Shown here: in pieces, positions 1 through 10,110 of the stretch
How positions within the stretch are numbered: position 1 is the first letter of the stretch
Layout of the letters: every line of letters begins with the position of its first letter
Assembly (NCBI GenBank): GCA_029204225.1
Contig: CM055100.1
Span: 3,947,089-4,007,110, forward strand
DNA: 60,022 nt
From: Diphasiastrum complanatum
Taxonomy: Eukaryota > Streptophyta > Lycopodiopsida > Lycopodiales > Lycopodiaceae
Direction: 5' to 3'
The notes under the pieces: model-generated
What the model saw: the letters and a program-made list of their open reading frames with translations, nothing else
Database searches by the model: none
What the model was told of the DNA's origin: nothing
Made by a program: the position numbers and the translations under genes

Positions 1-212
1 ATATACTCGTGCAATTTTATTTTCTATACATTGTGGTGAATATTGTTACATATCAAATTGATGAATGCATGATTGTCATAGATGCCAAAATTGCATTCCT
101 CACAACTGTACAACAGCCAAGATCACCATCTATCCAGATAGTGACAACCATGATCGTCGCCAGGATTCACAACAGACAACATAGCTGTCTATACTTTTAT
201 ATATATATCTGA
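1..212. repeat. Truncated LTR-like fragment related to copia G 3' LTR
   Basis: Positions about 110-205 match, with gaps, the stretch around 13015-13115: both contain a block reading ATCACCATCTAT, a GATAGTGA block, and then CAACATAGCT followed by GTCTATAC. The second copy follows a broken reverse transcriptase and polypurine-like tract of copia G, so I read this as a remnant of the same LTR family cut by the window edge. A short reading frame across it (from position 9) has no family resemblance and is not called as a gene. Confidence 0.45.
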
Positions 213-540
213 ATAAATGTACAGCTTAAAATATAGAAACAAGCAATTGAAGCATACGGGTTGTAATTTAATTAGCAAATACAATAGATGTTAGTACATC
301 GATTAGATTCAGACAAAGAGTCAAAACAAGCTCTTGGATGATCTTCGAATCATCAAAGCTGTTATAGAACTGGAGCTAGTTTTTAGTACACAGTTATCAC
401 CGCAATTGCTTTGTGCTTGCCATTTCATTTGACTTGTACTTGTTACTTTCTAAATCAATCCATTGGCTTACTGCGTTCAGATTATGCAATGTGAATGTAT
501 ACTACTTTGATTAACTATTCTATCTAGTGTTGCTCTCATA
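213..540. other. No gene seen
   Basis: AT-rich sequence with no coding pattern, no motif repeats and no LTR boundary that I can support. Confidence 0.5.
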
Positions 541-620
541 TAGAATTGTTTTGTTAGGGGAAATATGGGCTCAAAATGGGCCCTTTAGGAAATTTCACTT
601 TAGAGAGAGGTTACGTAGAG
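540..620 (+). pseudogene. Short coding relic matching the 9.7 kb minus-strand ORF (OB-fold-like)
   Basis: Read on the plus strand, this stretch gives GEIWAQNGPFRKFHF, which lines up with RDITTQNGPFVKMLFL in the minus-strand ORF at 9762-9547. The DNA shares CTCAAAATGGGCCCTTT exactly, plus a weaker match just before it. The pattern (beta strands around a T.NG turn) resembles single-strand-DNA-binding OB folds of the RPA/SSB type, but that is only an impression. No start codon or long frame survives. Confidence 0.3.
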
Positions 621-977
621 AGAGAATGCAAATCGGTAACTTCTGGTCATTGTGTTTCGAGTTTTCGGCCTTGCTCAACGTTTAACTAGTATGGTTAACT
701 TCAAACACTGGTTAGTTAAGCATGAGATGTAATAACTTCTCTTCATGCTTGTTCTAAAATTTGGGACTAGAGCTTTAAGATTGAGAATCTTGGTGTGCTC
801 AATGCAAAAATTGAAGCGGGAGTGGCATAACTTTTGAAATCACTGTATGCATATAGTGAAATATGAGGCGGGACGATTTTTCAATGTGACATAAACATTA
901 CAAAAGAAAGGTATGCTAGATCTAATCATATTGATTTACTGTAGTTTGATGTATTTACATGATTATAGCTTTTAACA

Positions 978-2725
978 ATGGCAATGTTCCATTTGCATGT
1001 TGCTCTTCCAATGGAATGCACTCCAATTATTAAGAAAAATACGAAAGTTGTAGAGAATGTTGTTGCAATAGTTAGAGAATTGAGAATGAATAATCAAATG
1101 AATATAGATTTGTGGGTGGATGGATCAATTTACCCTAATGATCCAGCTACCAATCTGTGTCCAGATTTTAAGTCTGTAACTCATCTTCTCAGTTTTGTAC
1201 GTGAAGGAAATAGCGGATTACTTTGATATTGTCAAAGGTTGCATGATATTGGAATGCATAGCATATCTTGTCTTAATCAACAATTACAGTTTGCTAATCA
1301 ACAATTGCAACATGCAAATCAGCAATTGCTTCATTATGTGCAACAACTAGTGTTGAAAACAATGCACTCAAGAATGCTATGTCAGAGTTGAATGCTACAG
1401 TCACTACTCTTCGGGAATCAAACCAAGAAATGTTAAAATTCATGGAAAAGTTGCGATCCGAGAGTTTAAAATCTGTTGTTGATATAAAAGTTATCAATAA
1501 GGCAATGATGAAGAGGAAAAGAAAGAGAGTACCGATGAAGAATATTGATGACTTATCTACACATAGCGGCAATCAGAAAAAAAGAATTCGAACATTCAAG
1601 TATGTTGTCATATAAACTGTTTATTTGATTTGTATATGTCATTTAAGTTTGATTTACACTTAATAACATGGATTATTTATTTATTGAACATAATTTGAGA
1701 TTCGTATGTTTGTTGTAGATCATGTTTGGTGGCAAAGAACTATTTAACATATCGTTCATGCATTGGATCATCTTTAAGTCATGTTTTACCAAGAAAGTCG
1801 GCAAAGGAAATGATGAAAAATGCTCGGTTTAAAAAAATGAAAAATGAAACTGCAGAGACTGTTTTGATTAAGGATGAATCATACTTGGATGCAAATGTGA
1901 TACAAGGTGCATGTGAGTAAATGGAAAGATCATTATTGCAATAAAATTCGATGATTCTGAAATCATCAAGGGTCAACGAGTGAGTGTCACTTTGATGATC
2001 GAACGTTTAGTGTTCAATCGAAAAATCACATATGGTGGTTGGCGGCATTAGGGATACAATATGAAGGATTGGGACAATATGAATTTGAGACTATATGAAG
2101 GATTGCTACAATATGAATTTGGGATGATCAACAAACACTAGCCCAACACGAGAAGCTGAAGATCCAAATATGAAAAGTGTTCTGCCAATTCCATTAAAAT
2201 ATGTTCACATATGCACATTGCATGCTGAGGTTCGTATTATTGGAAAACTAATTTACCTGCATATTTTACTAGCATGGAATCATAAACCGGAGTCTGTGGC
2301 TAAAGCAGCAATTAGGAAGTTGGAAATAGTTCTGTCAAATGCAGGACTACATAAAGAGAATGTCACGATTGAAAAAACTGACAGACTCTCTGGGAAAAAA
2401 GAAAACGTTCCTAATAAGCCATCAATTGGAGGTGCTAAAGCAAGAAGATTCTTATCCAATATGCAAAGAATCAAGTGTCAGATACGAAATTTGGAGAGAA
2501 ATTGTTCAAGCCACACGAACACTGGCAGGAAGTAATCGAGTGAAAAAGGGACAAGTGTGGACCAACTTAGACAAACTCATAGGTGTTATCAGGAAAGAAA
2601 ACCTATCATCAGAAGATATGAGGACTTTGCAAAATCATTGCACTACATTTGTAAAATCTGTACATGATTGTTGGGGAAAAGACAACGTTACTCATTACAC
2701 GGTGCTAATCTATATCATTATCTAA
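978..2725 (+). pseudogene. Gene 1 of the 0-9.8 kb region: decayed coiled-coil protein with a conserved C-terminal block
   Basis: Several plus-strand frames join into one broken gene. From 978 an 82-residue frame begins MAMFHLHVALP. From about 1270 a Gln-rich coiled coil runs to 1599, then a canonical GT-AG intron (1600-1718) joins in phase (AA|A = Lys) to a Lys-rich exon at 1719-1920. A further frame follows at about 1930-2050 (KIIIAIKFDDSEIIKGQRV). From 2170 comes a more conserved-looking block with SGKKENVPNKPSIGGAKARR, then a frameshift near 2470 and a helical tail ending in DNVTHYT. I recall similar SGK..NVP.K.S.GGAKARRFL blocks in uncharacterised transposon proteins of other eukaryotes but cannot name the family. 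A 34-bp direct duplication sits at about 2059-2130. The end meets gene 2 tail to tail. Confidence 0.5.
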
Positions 2726-3563
2726 TACTTTTCTCATTCAGACTTAGAACAATATCAATACCAATATAATATCTACGTACCAGATCATAATCATCATATT
2801 CAACGATGTTTGCTGTACTAATGTCATGTCCTCCAATGGCCTCTACATTTCCGGAGGGGATATATCTAGGCCTTGGGGGATATTTTTTTTGGAATTCCAA
2901 AAATTCCTCCTCCTGTAGGCGAAGTTTTTTCATAGGCTTTAGATTTTTCAATCATGGCTTCCAAGGCCTCATTGCCAGATTTCCAATTTCCATCTTTATC
3001 ATAATCTATCTCACTTTCAAGGTCATCATATGTGTAATCAACAATGTCGAAAAATTCTGATAAATTTTGAGAAAAAATTGAGAGAATTTCATCCTCTCTT
3101 AAATTCAAAATATCTTTACAACTTTCATTATTTACAAAAATATAAGGGAACATCGAGTAGAGTTAATTGATTAACAGGAGATGCAAATGGAAGAGGATCA
3201 GAGAGGATTATAGAGCGAGAGATTTTTTTGATAATCTGAAGCCATAGATGCTTCAGCTTAAACCCCTATATCACTATCGACATCATCTACATCAACTGGA
3301 GCAGGTGCAGATGCTTCGATCAATGGAATAGTTGAAGATTCATTATACTCATCATCTGGAATTTTAGCAGATATGTAAAAGATAAAAGACAAAGCCATTC
3401 CTTTGATTATAAGGCGACATATTCTTTTGTGGATATCACAATATATATTTATTTTGAAATGGTCGTGCAGGTTAGAGTACTTTCTATTGTGTTTATGCTT
3501 AGAAGATGGTTGGGAATGCACAAGGTCCTGAAAATGAATGAAACAAAAACTATCTATATCCAA
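2718..3563 (-). pseudogene. Gene 2: decayed acidic protein, convergent with gene 1
   Basis: Three minus-strand frames appear to be pieces of one gene. The first piece (3563-3258) ends in an acidic stretch (VDVDDVDSDIG). The second (3153-2866) is rich in Asp and Glu (YTYDDLESEIDYDKDGNW). The third (about 2951-2718) continues the same style, KLRLQEEEFLEFQKKYPPR to VEYDDYDLVRRYY, after a one-base shift near 2930. No domain is recognised. The tail overlaps the end of gene 1 on the other strand, a compact arrangement unlike ordinary plant genes. It could instead be two unrelated fragments. Confidence 0.35.
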
Positions 3564-3599
3564 AACAGGAGTACTAATAATCTGAGAAAAATTATCAAG

Positions 3600-5190
3600 A
3601 TAAGAAATTAAATTATAACAATTTTCATAAACTAGCTTATCGATATCGAAGGGAGCAAAAAAAATACTCGCAAAATACTCTAATTTCTCAAAAGTTTATT
3701 ATCTGAGGACATGGAGGAACTAGCCATATTGAACCTAAAATCGGTTCAACATGACAAAATGATATTGGTAGAGGAATGGACCACAGTGCGCGCATTGATC
3801 CGATATCGTTAGGACGAGAATGAAATTTTTCGCAAGAACACGTCAGAAGAGACTGATATCGATTCAGCGCACGTGAATGAATCCAACCGTGCACTGTATG
3901 GGAAGGCGCACGTCGATTCGATATCTCAAGAAAGAAAGAAAACAAGATGACTAGTGAGTTCAGAATGAAAGATCACGGAATCGAAATATAGAGAAATGTG
4001 CCCATATTTATAGCCAATTCCTGTTGATCACAGTCATACATTTGTCAAATAATGAATTGAGAAACACAGCCTATATTTATCCACCAATCAGAGTGAGACA
4101 AATCTGTACCTACGCCGGAATATATTAAATAGTCTATCACTAGATTCTACGAATCATCATTAGCCCTGATCCTAGAATCTGTTCCTACGCTAGAATACAT
4201 TAGATAGTCTATCACTAGCCTCACCGAATCATCATTAAACAGATAATAAACAAATATTAAATGGACAACATTGAAAAATGTGTACGAGGAGAATCATTAT
4301 AGACTCTCGTCCTATGTAAAGACCGTAAAGGCGAGATTCTTTGAGATAATGTTCATTCAGAACATTTTCATAAGGTGTTCCAATATATATTCAGTGCGTC
4401 TCAGATATCGAATCAATGCACCTATGGAGAAGACAATGATTTTTTACTTGGACTGCGCACGTCGAATCGCTATTGTAGTAAAAAAAAATTTGAATTTTTT
4501 TCGAAATTATTGGAGGGTGTTTTGCATGATCAAAGCTTGATTCGATAGACTCTTCATACTGTGTCCATAGCTAAGGAGAAACTATTGAGTCAAGCTTTGA
4601 TCATTCATATTATCTTCCAATATCGGTGCAGCGCGTAAGAATATCCTCTCTGGTTTTCACATTCAGTATATGCTTTGCTATTGGGTGAAATAATGGCCGT
4701 TGAAAGTTTTCGAAATTATTACGATTGGATATAAAAAAGGTCAGATATTTATAGCATAACCTTGTCAATTTCAGCAATAAATTGTAGATGTGACCATACT
4801 TTTGTTTTAATTAATTGTGGTGGTTATTATCGACTAATCATTTTGAAAAAAATTTGATATTTAATTTGATTTGATTGACAAGTCTCTGAATAGCTCGAAG
4901 TAATCTGAGCCTCGGACATCCAAACCACCACGTTTGCAATCATTTTGGATTTTCACTATATAAACAAACAGACGACACTGAAATTTTTTTGCTTAAATTT
5001 CTTGTCGTTCTCTATATCCATATGATATCGATTCAGCGCACTCCAAGCAAACTTCCTTCCATCAGATTTTACTCACATGCGTGCATCCGCTACCAGCTAT
5101 CGGTTAGGTTTATTTCAGGTATCAGTTGGACGCGCTCAACCTGACCTCTGAACCTGAGTTATCCTCCATCGCACGCTGATCCGATATTGG
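3600..5190. other. Non-coding interval carrying motif repeats
   Basis: No supported gene. The interval carries most of the dispersed GATATCGGATCA/GCGC motifs (3788, 3855, 3906, 4404, 4455, 4620, 5024, about 5118 and 5171). A short frame at 4271-4540 looks spurious. Confidence 0.5.
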
Positions 5191-7624
5191 ATACTAATGG
5201 CATGGACTAAGCAGACAACACGAGTCCACCCTCACAAGAGAGGGTCAGGAAAATGCACCACCACCGCCTCGTCCAGCACCACCACCTCCTAGGCCAAGGG
5301 ACAGAAGATGAGACCCACCCTGGCTCAAGGATATTTGAAAGCTACAGAAGACAAATAATCTTCTGGTTCTAAAAGCTCACATATAGAGATCCATCAAACA
5401 TGTTACAAGAAGTATATCTACAGATGTGAGATGGACTGTAACGACAGTAGAGACACTGCACACTGCATATGAGGATTTTCAAGTGAAATTTTTTTCAGAT
5501 ACTGTTGTTGCAGCTATCCATGCCAAGAGGGTGACCATCATGTCCAAGGATTTCAACATTGTGTTCAGGATACGGGACACATATGACGAATTTGTAGAGT
5601 ACTTTAGACCTGCTGCTTCCTCTCCTCCAAAACAAGATTCAGAGAGGAGAAAACAAAAGCAATCTCAACCATCCTGGCTTGTTATTCGTATATAGAGCGG
5701 GAGTGTTTCAAAGAAGAGGAGGTCTCATAACCCTTTTAATAAAGCGAGGGTAAAGCCATCTCTAAATGAGATTCTATCTGCTAGGCAATCTCCTCCCAAA
5801 GCTCCTCCTAAGTCTCCTTTTTCTCCTCCCAGAACTCCATTATTAACTTCTCCTGCTAGATCTTCATCTCCTGATAATTCTCCTCCTCCTTCAAAATCTC
5901 TGTCTCCTCCTACCCCCATAAATATTAGTTCCCCACCTCCTGTTCTAGGAAATGATTTAGATGATTTTATAAATGTAAAGGTAGAATCAATTTTGAATGA
6001 CAATTTTTTTTGTGGTTTATCTGTATTACTTCCATCACGCCCTGCACTTGCCTTTGTAAATACTCCTCAATATGTACAATATTACTAATTGTTGAACACA
6101 TATCTTAAAGCTTTAGGTCCAAGATACAGTTTTAAGATGCCGAAGACTAATGTTGGTCTTCCCCTTTCTGAATTAGATACAGGTGAATTAGAAAGTAGGG
6201 ATAAAATGTTAGGTGACAATGTAGGAGGTGGGGCAATTCAGTACTGGATGGAGTTTTTCCAGACCCCATTGTTTATAGATGTAGCATTGTTTTCCCTTCA
6301 ATTTATGGCTGCATTTGATTTTCTTGATTTCAAAAGTCTGCACGATGATATGCTCCAATACGTCAAACTGGGGACTCCAATTCTCGTGCTCCTATGCATA
6401 ACAAAGTAAGTGTATTTTTTTCAGATTTTATTAAGTTCAATTTTTCATATGAATTTTGATTTCACATTGATTCTCATAAATTTATTGTTTTCTGATTGCA
6501 GTGATCATTGGAGCTTATATGTGTTGTCCTTATATGTCAATGATGAGGGTGTGTGTAATCCAATTTGTTTAAAGATGAACTCTATTACACACACACACAA
6601 AATTGCCAGGAGCCATATCCAGAAAATACTGGAACTCTTTCAAGTACCAAATGCAATAGCATATACAAAGCCGAAATATGTTGATGTAGAGGTAAAAATC
6701 TATCAATATCGGTTTGACGCGCCCTTGTAGTTATTGTTTGGTTTCTTTTCAAATCGTGTGCGCTGATCCGATATTCAAACAATATTTTTGGGATATCGAT
6801 TTGATGCGCGCTTGTTTCTGTTGTTGATTTTATTATAACATCCAGCGCCTTGATCCGATATCTCATAATGTTAAAATTTTGATACTACAGTCTTTCCAGC
6901 AGGTTGATTCTGTAAGCTATGGTTGGTATACGGTATGCAACGCCAAACACTTTTTCAATTGGCTTGCACTACGATGGACTTCATAATCTGTAAGAGGTAA
7001 TCTTTGATTAATAACATTTAACGGTTTTTATATTTTTCTCAGTTTAAATGCTCGAAAGTCTCTCTAATGAAGATAATGCACTTCAGGCAGGAGACCATAA
7101 AGCTTATGATCAAAAATTCATATCCAGTTGCAGTGGTAGAGTGTTCTCCACCCAAGCTACTTCCAACTGGAGAAATGGATTTAGAGATCATAGGTAGTTG
7201 ATATTGATAAAAAATTCATCTCACTTGATGTGGATGAAACACATGTACAGAAAATTTTAATAGAAATATATTTACAGTTTTTTATGGTTGTTCTTACTTG
7301 TTTGTTTTCCTGTTATTAATTCAGGTTATGATTCATTCATCTTCAATTTCTACGATTTTTTGACATGTTTGTTTTTCATAGCCTTGGTCTGCCTTGTCTT
7401 TACCATGGTTTTTTTTGGATAAGTTCAGAATGATGATTTGATTGAACCTTTGCCACAACCAATCCAAACATGCGATATTAGTTCACTTAGATTTGTTGCA
7501 CCAAAGCTTTGATCAGATCATCATCTGAACATATCCAAATATGCCAAGACAAGGACAATACAGACCAAGGCAATACAACCGATATATACGAGACTTTAAC
7601 AAGGGAAAGCGTCGATCCGATATC
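3788..7624. repeat. Dispersed 16-20 bp motif GATATCGGATCA(n)GCGC, about 14 copies, both orientations
   Basis: Clear or degenerate copies: 3788-3807 (rev), 3855-3870 (fwd), 3906-3925 (rev), 4404-4421 (fwd), 4455-4473 (rev, weak), 4620-4634 (fwd), 5024-5039 (fwd), about 5118-5135 (weak), 5171-5187 (rev), 6706-6722 (fwd), 6760-6775 (rev), 6792-6811 (fwd), 6845-6862 (rev) and 7609-7624 (rev). The core is GATATCGGATCA followed by 0-3 bases and GCGC. They often sit as facing pairs able to form hairpins. I saw none in the copia-rich parts. Such families in other elements are binding sites for the element's own protein; here that is inference. Confidence 0.6.
5197..6988 (+). pseudogene. Gene 3: histone H3/CENH3-like domain fused to a Ulp1-like (C48) protease, inactivated
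   Basis: Begins MAWTKQTTR, matching the H3 tail ARTKQTAR. After one indel near 5222 the frame runs through a Pro-rich tail (APPPPRPAPPPPRP), then LKDI-KLQKTNNLL (compare H3 LREIRRYQKSTELL), STDVRW and [22 protein letters not shown] (compare [22 protein letters not shown]). RW, FSD, KDF and the variable tail are CENH3-like; loop 1 is H3-length. The same frame continues into a linker full of SPPK/SPPR motifs (about 5640-5960) and a protease-like region. GT-AG introns at 6406-6501 and 6692-6890 fit the phase and restore ITNDHWSLYVL (catalytic His, Trp), KMNS (usual Asp replaced by Asn) and QQVDSVSYG, where the usual DCG Cys is Tyr. In-frame stops: 5309, 5336, 5384, 5693, 6086. Those at 5336 (Arg) and 5384 (Gln) are one C-to-T change from conserved codons. 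Confidence 0.72.
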
Positions 7625-7785
7625 TGACTGTAGTGGTCACTGGAGTTTAAGTGACTGAAGATCTCCCCAATGGAGATAGCGGCATTTCCTGTAGGAGACA
7701 ATGAATCTTGTTATTGAAAACTCATATTATCCAGTTGCAATTGCATTGTGTTTTGCACCATGGAAATGGAGATCATAGAAATGAA
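7085..7785 (+). repeat. Two diverged copies of a coding-like segment
   Basis: About 7085-7195 and 7683-7785 share a block around GGAGAC..ATAA, ATTCATAT.CCAGTTGCA and GAAATGGA.TTAGAGATCATAG. In one frame they read ETIKLMIKNSYPVAVVE and ETMNLVIENSYYPVAIAL, so the similarity holds at protein level. They may be duplicated terminal exons of gene 3 or a repeat within the element. The rest of 7200-7860 has no supported gene. Confidence 0.35.
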
Positions 7786-7859
7786 AGAGCCTCATAAAAA
7801 AGTGGATCATATATTTTCAAAAATGATGTATACAAAAAATTGTATTACATGATACAAAA

Positions 7860-9184
7860 TTCCATAGTTCATAATCTATGGATCTTCAATTTCGATGGAT
7901 GTTCCAATATCTTTTCATTTTATATGCTTTTCTTGCCTTACTCTTACCTGCACAAGAGATATTGTTTTAGTTAATATATTTTATGAAACTGATTCACTTA
8001 GAAATAGAAAAAAATGAATATTTTTATATGGCATAACGTACCTTTACACCATTCAATCGAAATTGATAGTACTGAGGTAGATCGAATTGCAACATGTCTA
8101 GTTCTGATCGAATGTGATTGAGACACCAATCTTCCTTGACCTCAACCATTGCAAGAATGTTGTAATTTTTTTTCACTATTATCTGAAGTTGCTCTTGAGA
8201 GTTTATACTAAAATTTTGATCAAGTGGCTTCCAAACATTTTTGTATTTAATCCATCTTCTATAATACAACAACAAAGTGAGCATTTGTTTTTCAATGTGG
8301 ATGAGTAACATACTCTGCACTCATTTTGTTGATTTTGTTTTGTATCCCAACCATCATCCAACAACTCGGCGATTATATCAGCCCTCAAGTCCTTACATAT
8401 AAACATTATTTTTGTCCTCCCAACATTGCATTTGGAAAAAAAATAGTAGAAGGTAGATACCAACTTAATCTATTATTCTTTGATCTAGTACTACATTTTA
8501 ATATACTCTGAATATCAATATATAGCCTAGATCAAAAACTTTTTGAAATTGCTGCATTAGGAGAAATCCATTCTTCACTCAAAAAATCTGGTAGAGGATA
8601 TGGCTCTAATCTACCAACTAAACCATTTTTATCAGGAAAATAGGTGTGATCATAAAAAAAACTCCTGACTCTAAAAGTGATTTTGGAGAACGACCTTTAT
8701 ATTGTAAAATATCGATATCCGAATGTACGACATCGATTATTCCTGCAATTGATTGAACTGTTTGCCATTCAACAAAATTTGATGTATACAAATCTGCAAA
8801 ACCAACAAAAACATCTCAAGAAAAATCTAATTTAAAGAAAATACTAACTCTAAAGAAATTGAATCTAAAAACTTACAATTGCATTTCCTTCTATCATTTG
8901 GATTCAAATCATGAATGTTGAGCTCATTATGAAGATAAGCATGTTTCCGTGATAGATTGACTGGCAAGTGATACTTTAAAATCCATTATCATGCCTTTCC
9001 AAGAGCTTCTATATATGTTATCAGATCTTTTTCTTTTTTGGAATGAACCTTTTGCAGAGAGATGCATCAAGATCCATTGATATTTTCAATATATTCTTGG
9101 TATCCATTGATCTTCAGCATTTTTTTCATTGCAAATATTGATTGCATCAATGGTTCCTCTTGGTCTCCGATTATGTGTAGCCAT
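7860..9184 (-). pseudogene. Gene 4: decayed three-exon gene, convergent with gene 3
   Basis: Begins at ATG 9184 (MATHNRRPRGTIDAINIC), has stops and a frameshift, then reads KYHLPVNLSRKHAYLHNELN to RRKCN. A GT-AG intron (8876-8794) joins in phase to exon 2 (8793-8042), which contains LYTSNFVEWQTVQSIAGI, a frameshift in a T run near 8660, YDHTYFPDKNGLVGRLEPYP, a Cys-rich patch (ECRVCYSSTLKNKCSLC) and VEVKEDWCLNHIRSELDM to YYQFRLNGVK. A second intron (8041-7948) leads to VRVRQEKHIK and KDIGTSIEIED. The exon 2/3 block looks like a small beta-grasp or ubiquitin-like domain ending in an RQEK signature, but I cannot name it. Both splice junctions keep phase, so this was a real gene. Confidence 0.5.
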
Positions 9185-9546
9185 TAGTCGAAAATATGAG
9201 TACGCAAGCTAAGATTGGAGAGAATGTAGATATTGCGAGGTAAACCTAAGAATGACAATCCAAAATAAGAGATAGAATAAAGAAAATGAGAGCTATACCT
9301 ATGAATGACAAGAAGTTCTTAAACTACAAGGATTAGTTAACTACAATTTACAACTATTGACGTCAAATCAACCTCGAGTGAACAATGATGAGCAGCATAA
9401 GAGTATTCGGGCAGTAACTGTGGTCCAATCACAATTGTTTGTTCTGCCCAGTGGGATATTTGAAAATCACAAAAATTTGGCCGGGAAAGTTAAATACAAT
9501 TTCCGTTCGTCAACCATTGTTACAGTTCGTCACAGATGGACACCAT
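9185..9546. other. No gene supported
   Basis: Short frames exist on the plus strand (from 9357), but the minus-strand relic above is the better explanation of the coding texture nearby. Nothing else is seen. Confidence 0.4.
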
Positions 9547-9762
9547 TCATTGGGACACATAAGCGTTGAAAGCGTGCGAAGTCAAAAATAGCATCTTGAC
9601 AAAGGGCCCATTTTGAGTTGTAATATCCCTAATGGAACTGTCTATCACTTCCGCAATCAACAGTCTAATGACTTTGTGTTTGTCTACGTAATCAACCTCA
9701 TCGATTCTGGCTACTTTGAACTTAGAATTGGGTAGAATCAGCCGAGTCCTCAGATTCGCCAT
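9547..9762 (-). pseudogene. OB-fold-like ORF fragment, inverted counterpart of the 0.55 kb relic
   Basis: Starts with ATG (MANLRTRLILPNSKFKVARI) and reads 71 residues, including KVIRLLIAEVIDSSIRDITTQNGPFVKM. The spacing and the T.NG turn resemble the central strands of RPA/SSB-type OB folds that bind single-stranded DNA. The same block lies in opposite orientation at about 540-620. It sits just before a copia primer-binding site (9843), so the element containing genes 1-4 probably ends or is cut near here. Fold assignment is tentative. Confidence 0.35.
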
Positions 9763-9896
9763 TTTGATTCAAATCTGATAGGAATAATTTATGTGCCAAG
9801 GAGAAACGCTCATTCTGCAGCCATTCAATTATTCTTTCGACATGGTATTAGAGCCAAGTTCTTTGAAGTTGACTAAAGGCCTGTCAAGTAAAACAC

Positions 9897-10110
9897 CTTA
9901 ACCATCACTGAAGAACCTCAGAGTGTTCGGATCTATTGCCTATGTGCAGATGTTGAAGGAGACCAAAAATAAGCTAGAATCCCACAGTCTCAAATCCATA
10001 TTCATCGGTTATGCTTCTTCAAACAGAATCTACAAGCTATATGGTCTTGATACATCAAAGATGTTCTTTAGCAAGGATGTCATCTTTATCGAGGATCAAT
10101 TATCAACTTG
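9897..10110 (+). pseudogene. Copia G integrase C-terminal fragment
   Basis: Reads PSLKNLRVFGSIAYVQMLKE, SLKSIFIGYASSNRIYKLYG and FFSKDVIFIEDQ. This is the standard stretch between the copia integrase core and the reverse transcriptase (VFG.AYV, IFIGY, SRDV.F.E). The catalytic core is absent upstream. The frame ends at TGA 10109. Confidence 0.7.

Noticed and set aside
3688-3945. Minus-strand 85-residue frame
   Set aside because: Covers three of the GATATCGGATCA motifs and has no protein resemblance.
5426-5695. Treating the histone-like frame as a normal host H3 gene
   Set aside because: It lacks an intact tail, has several stops, diverges strongly from plant H3 and continues in frame into the linker and protease domain.
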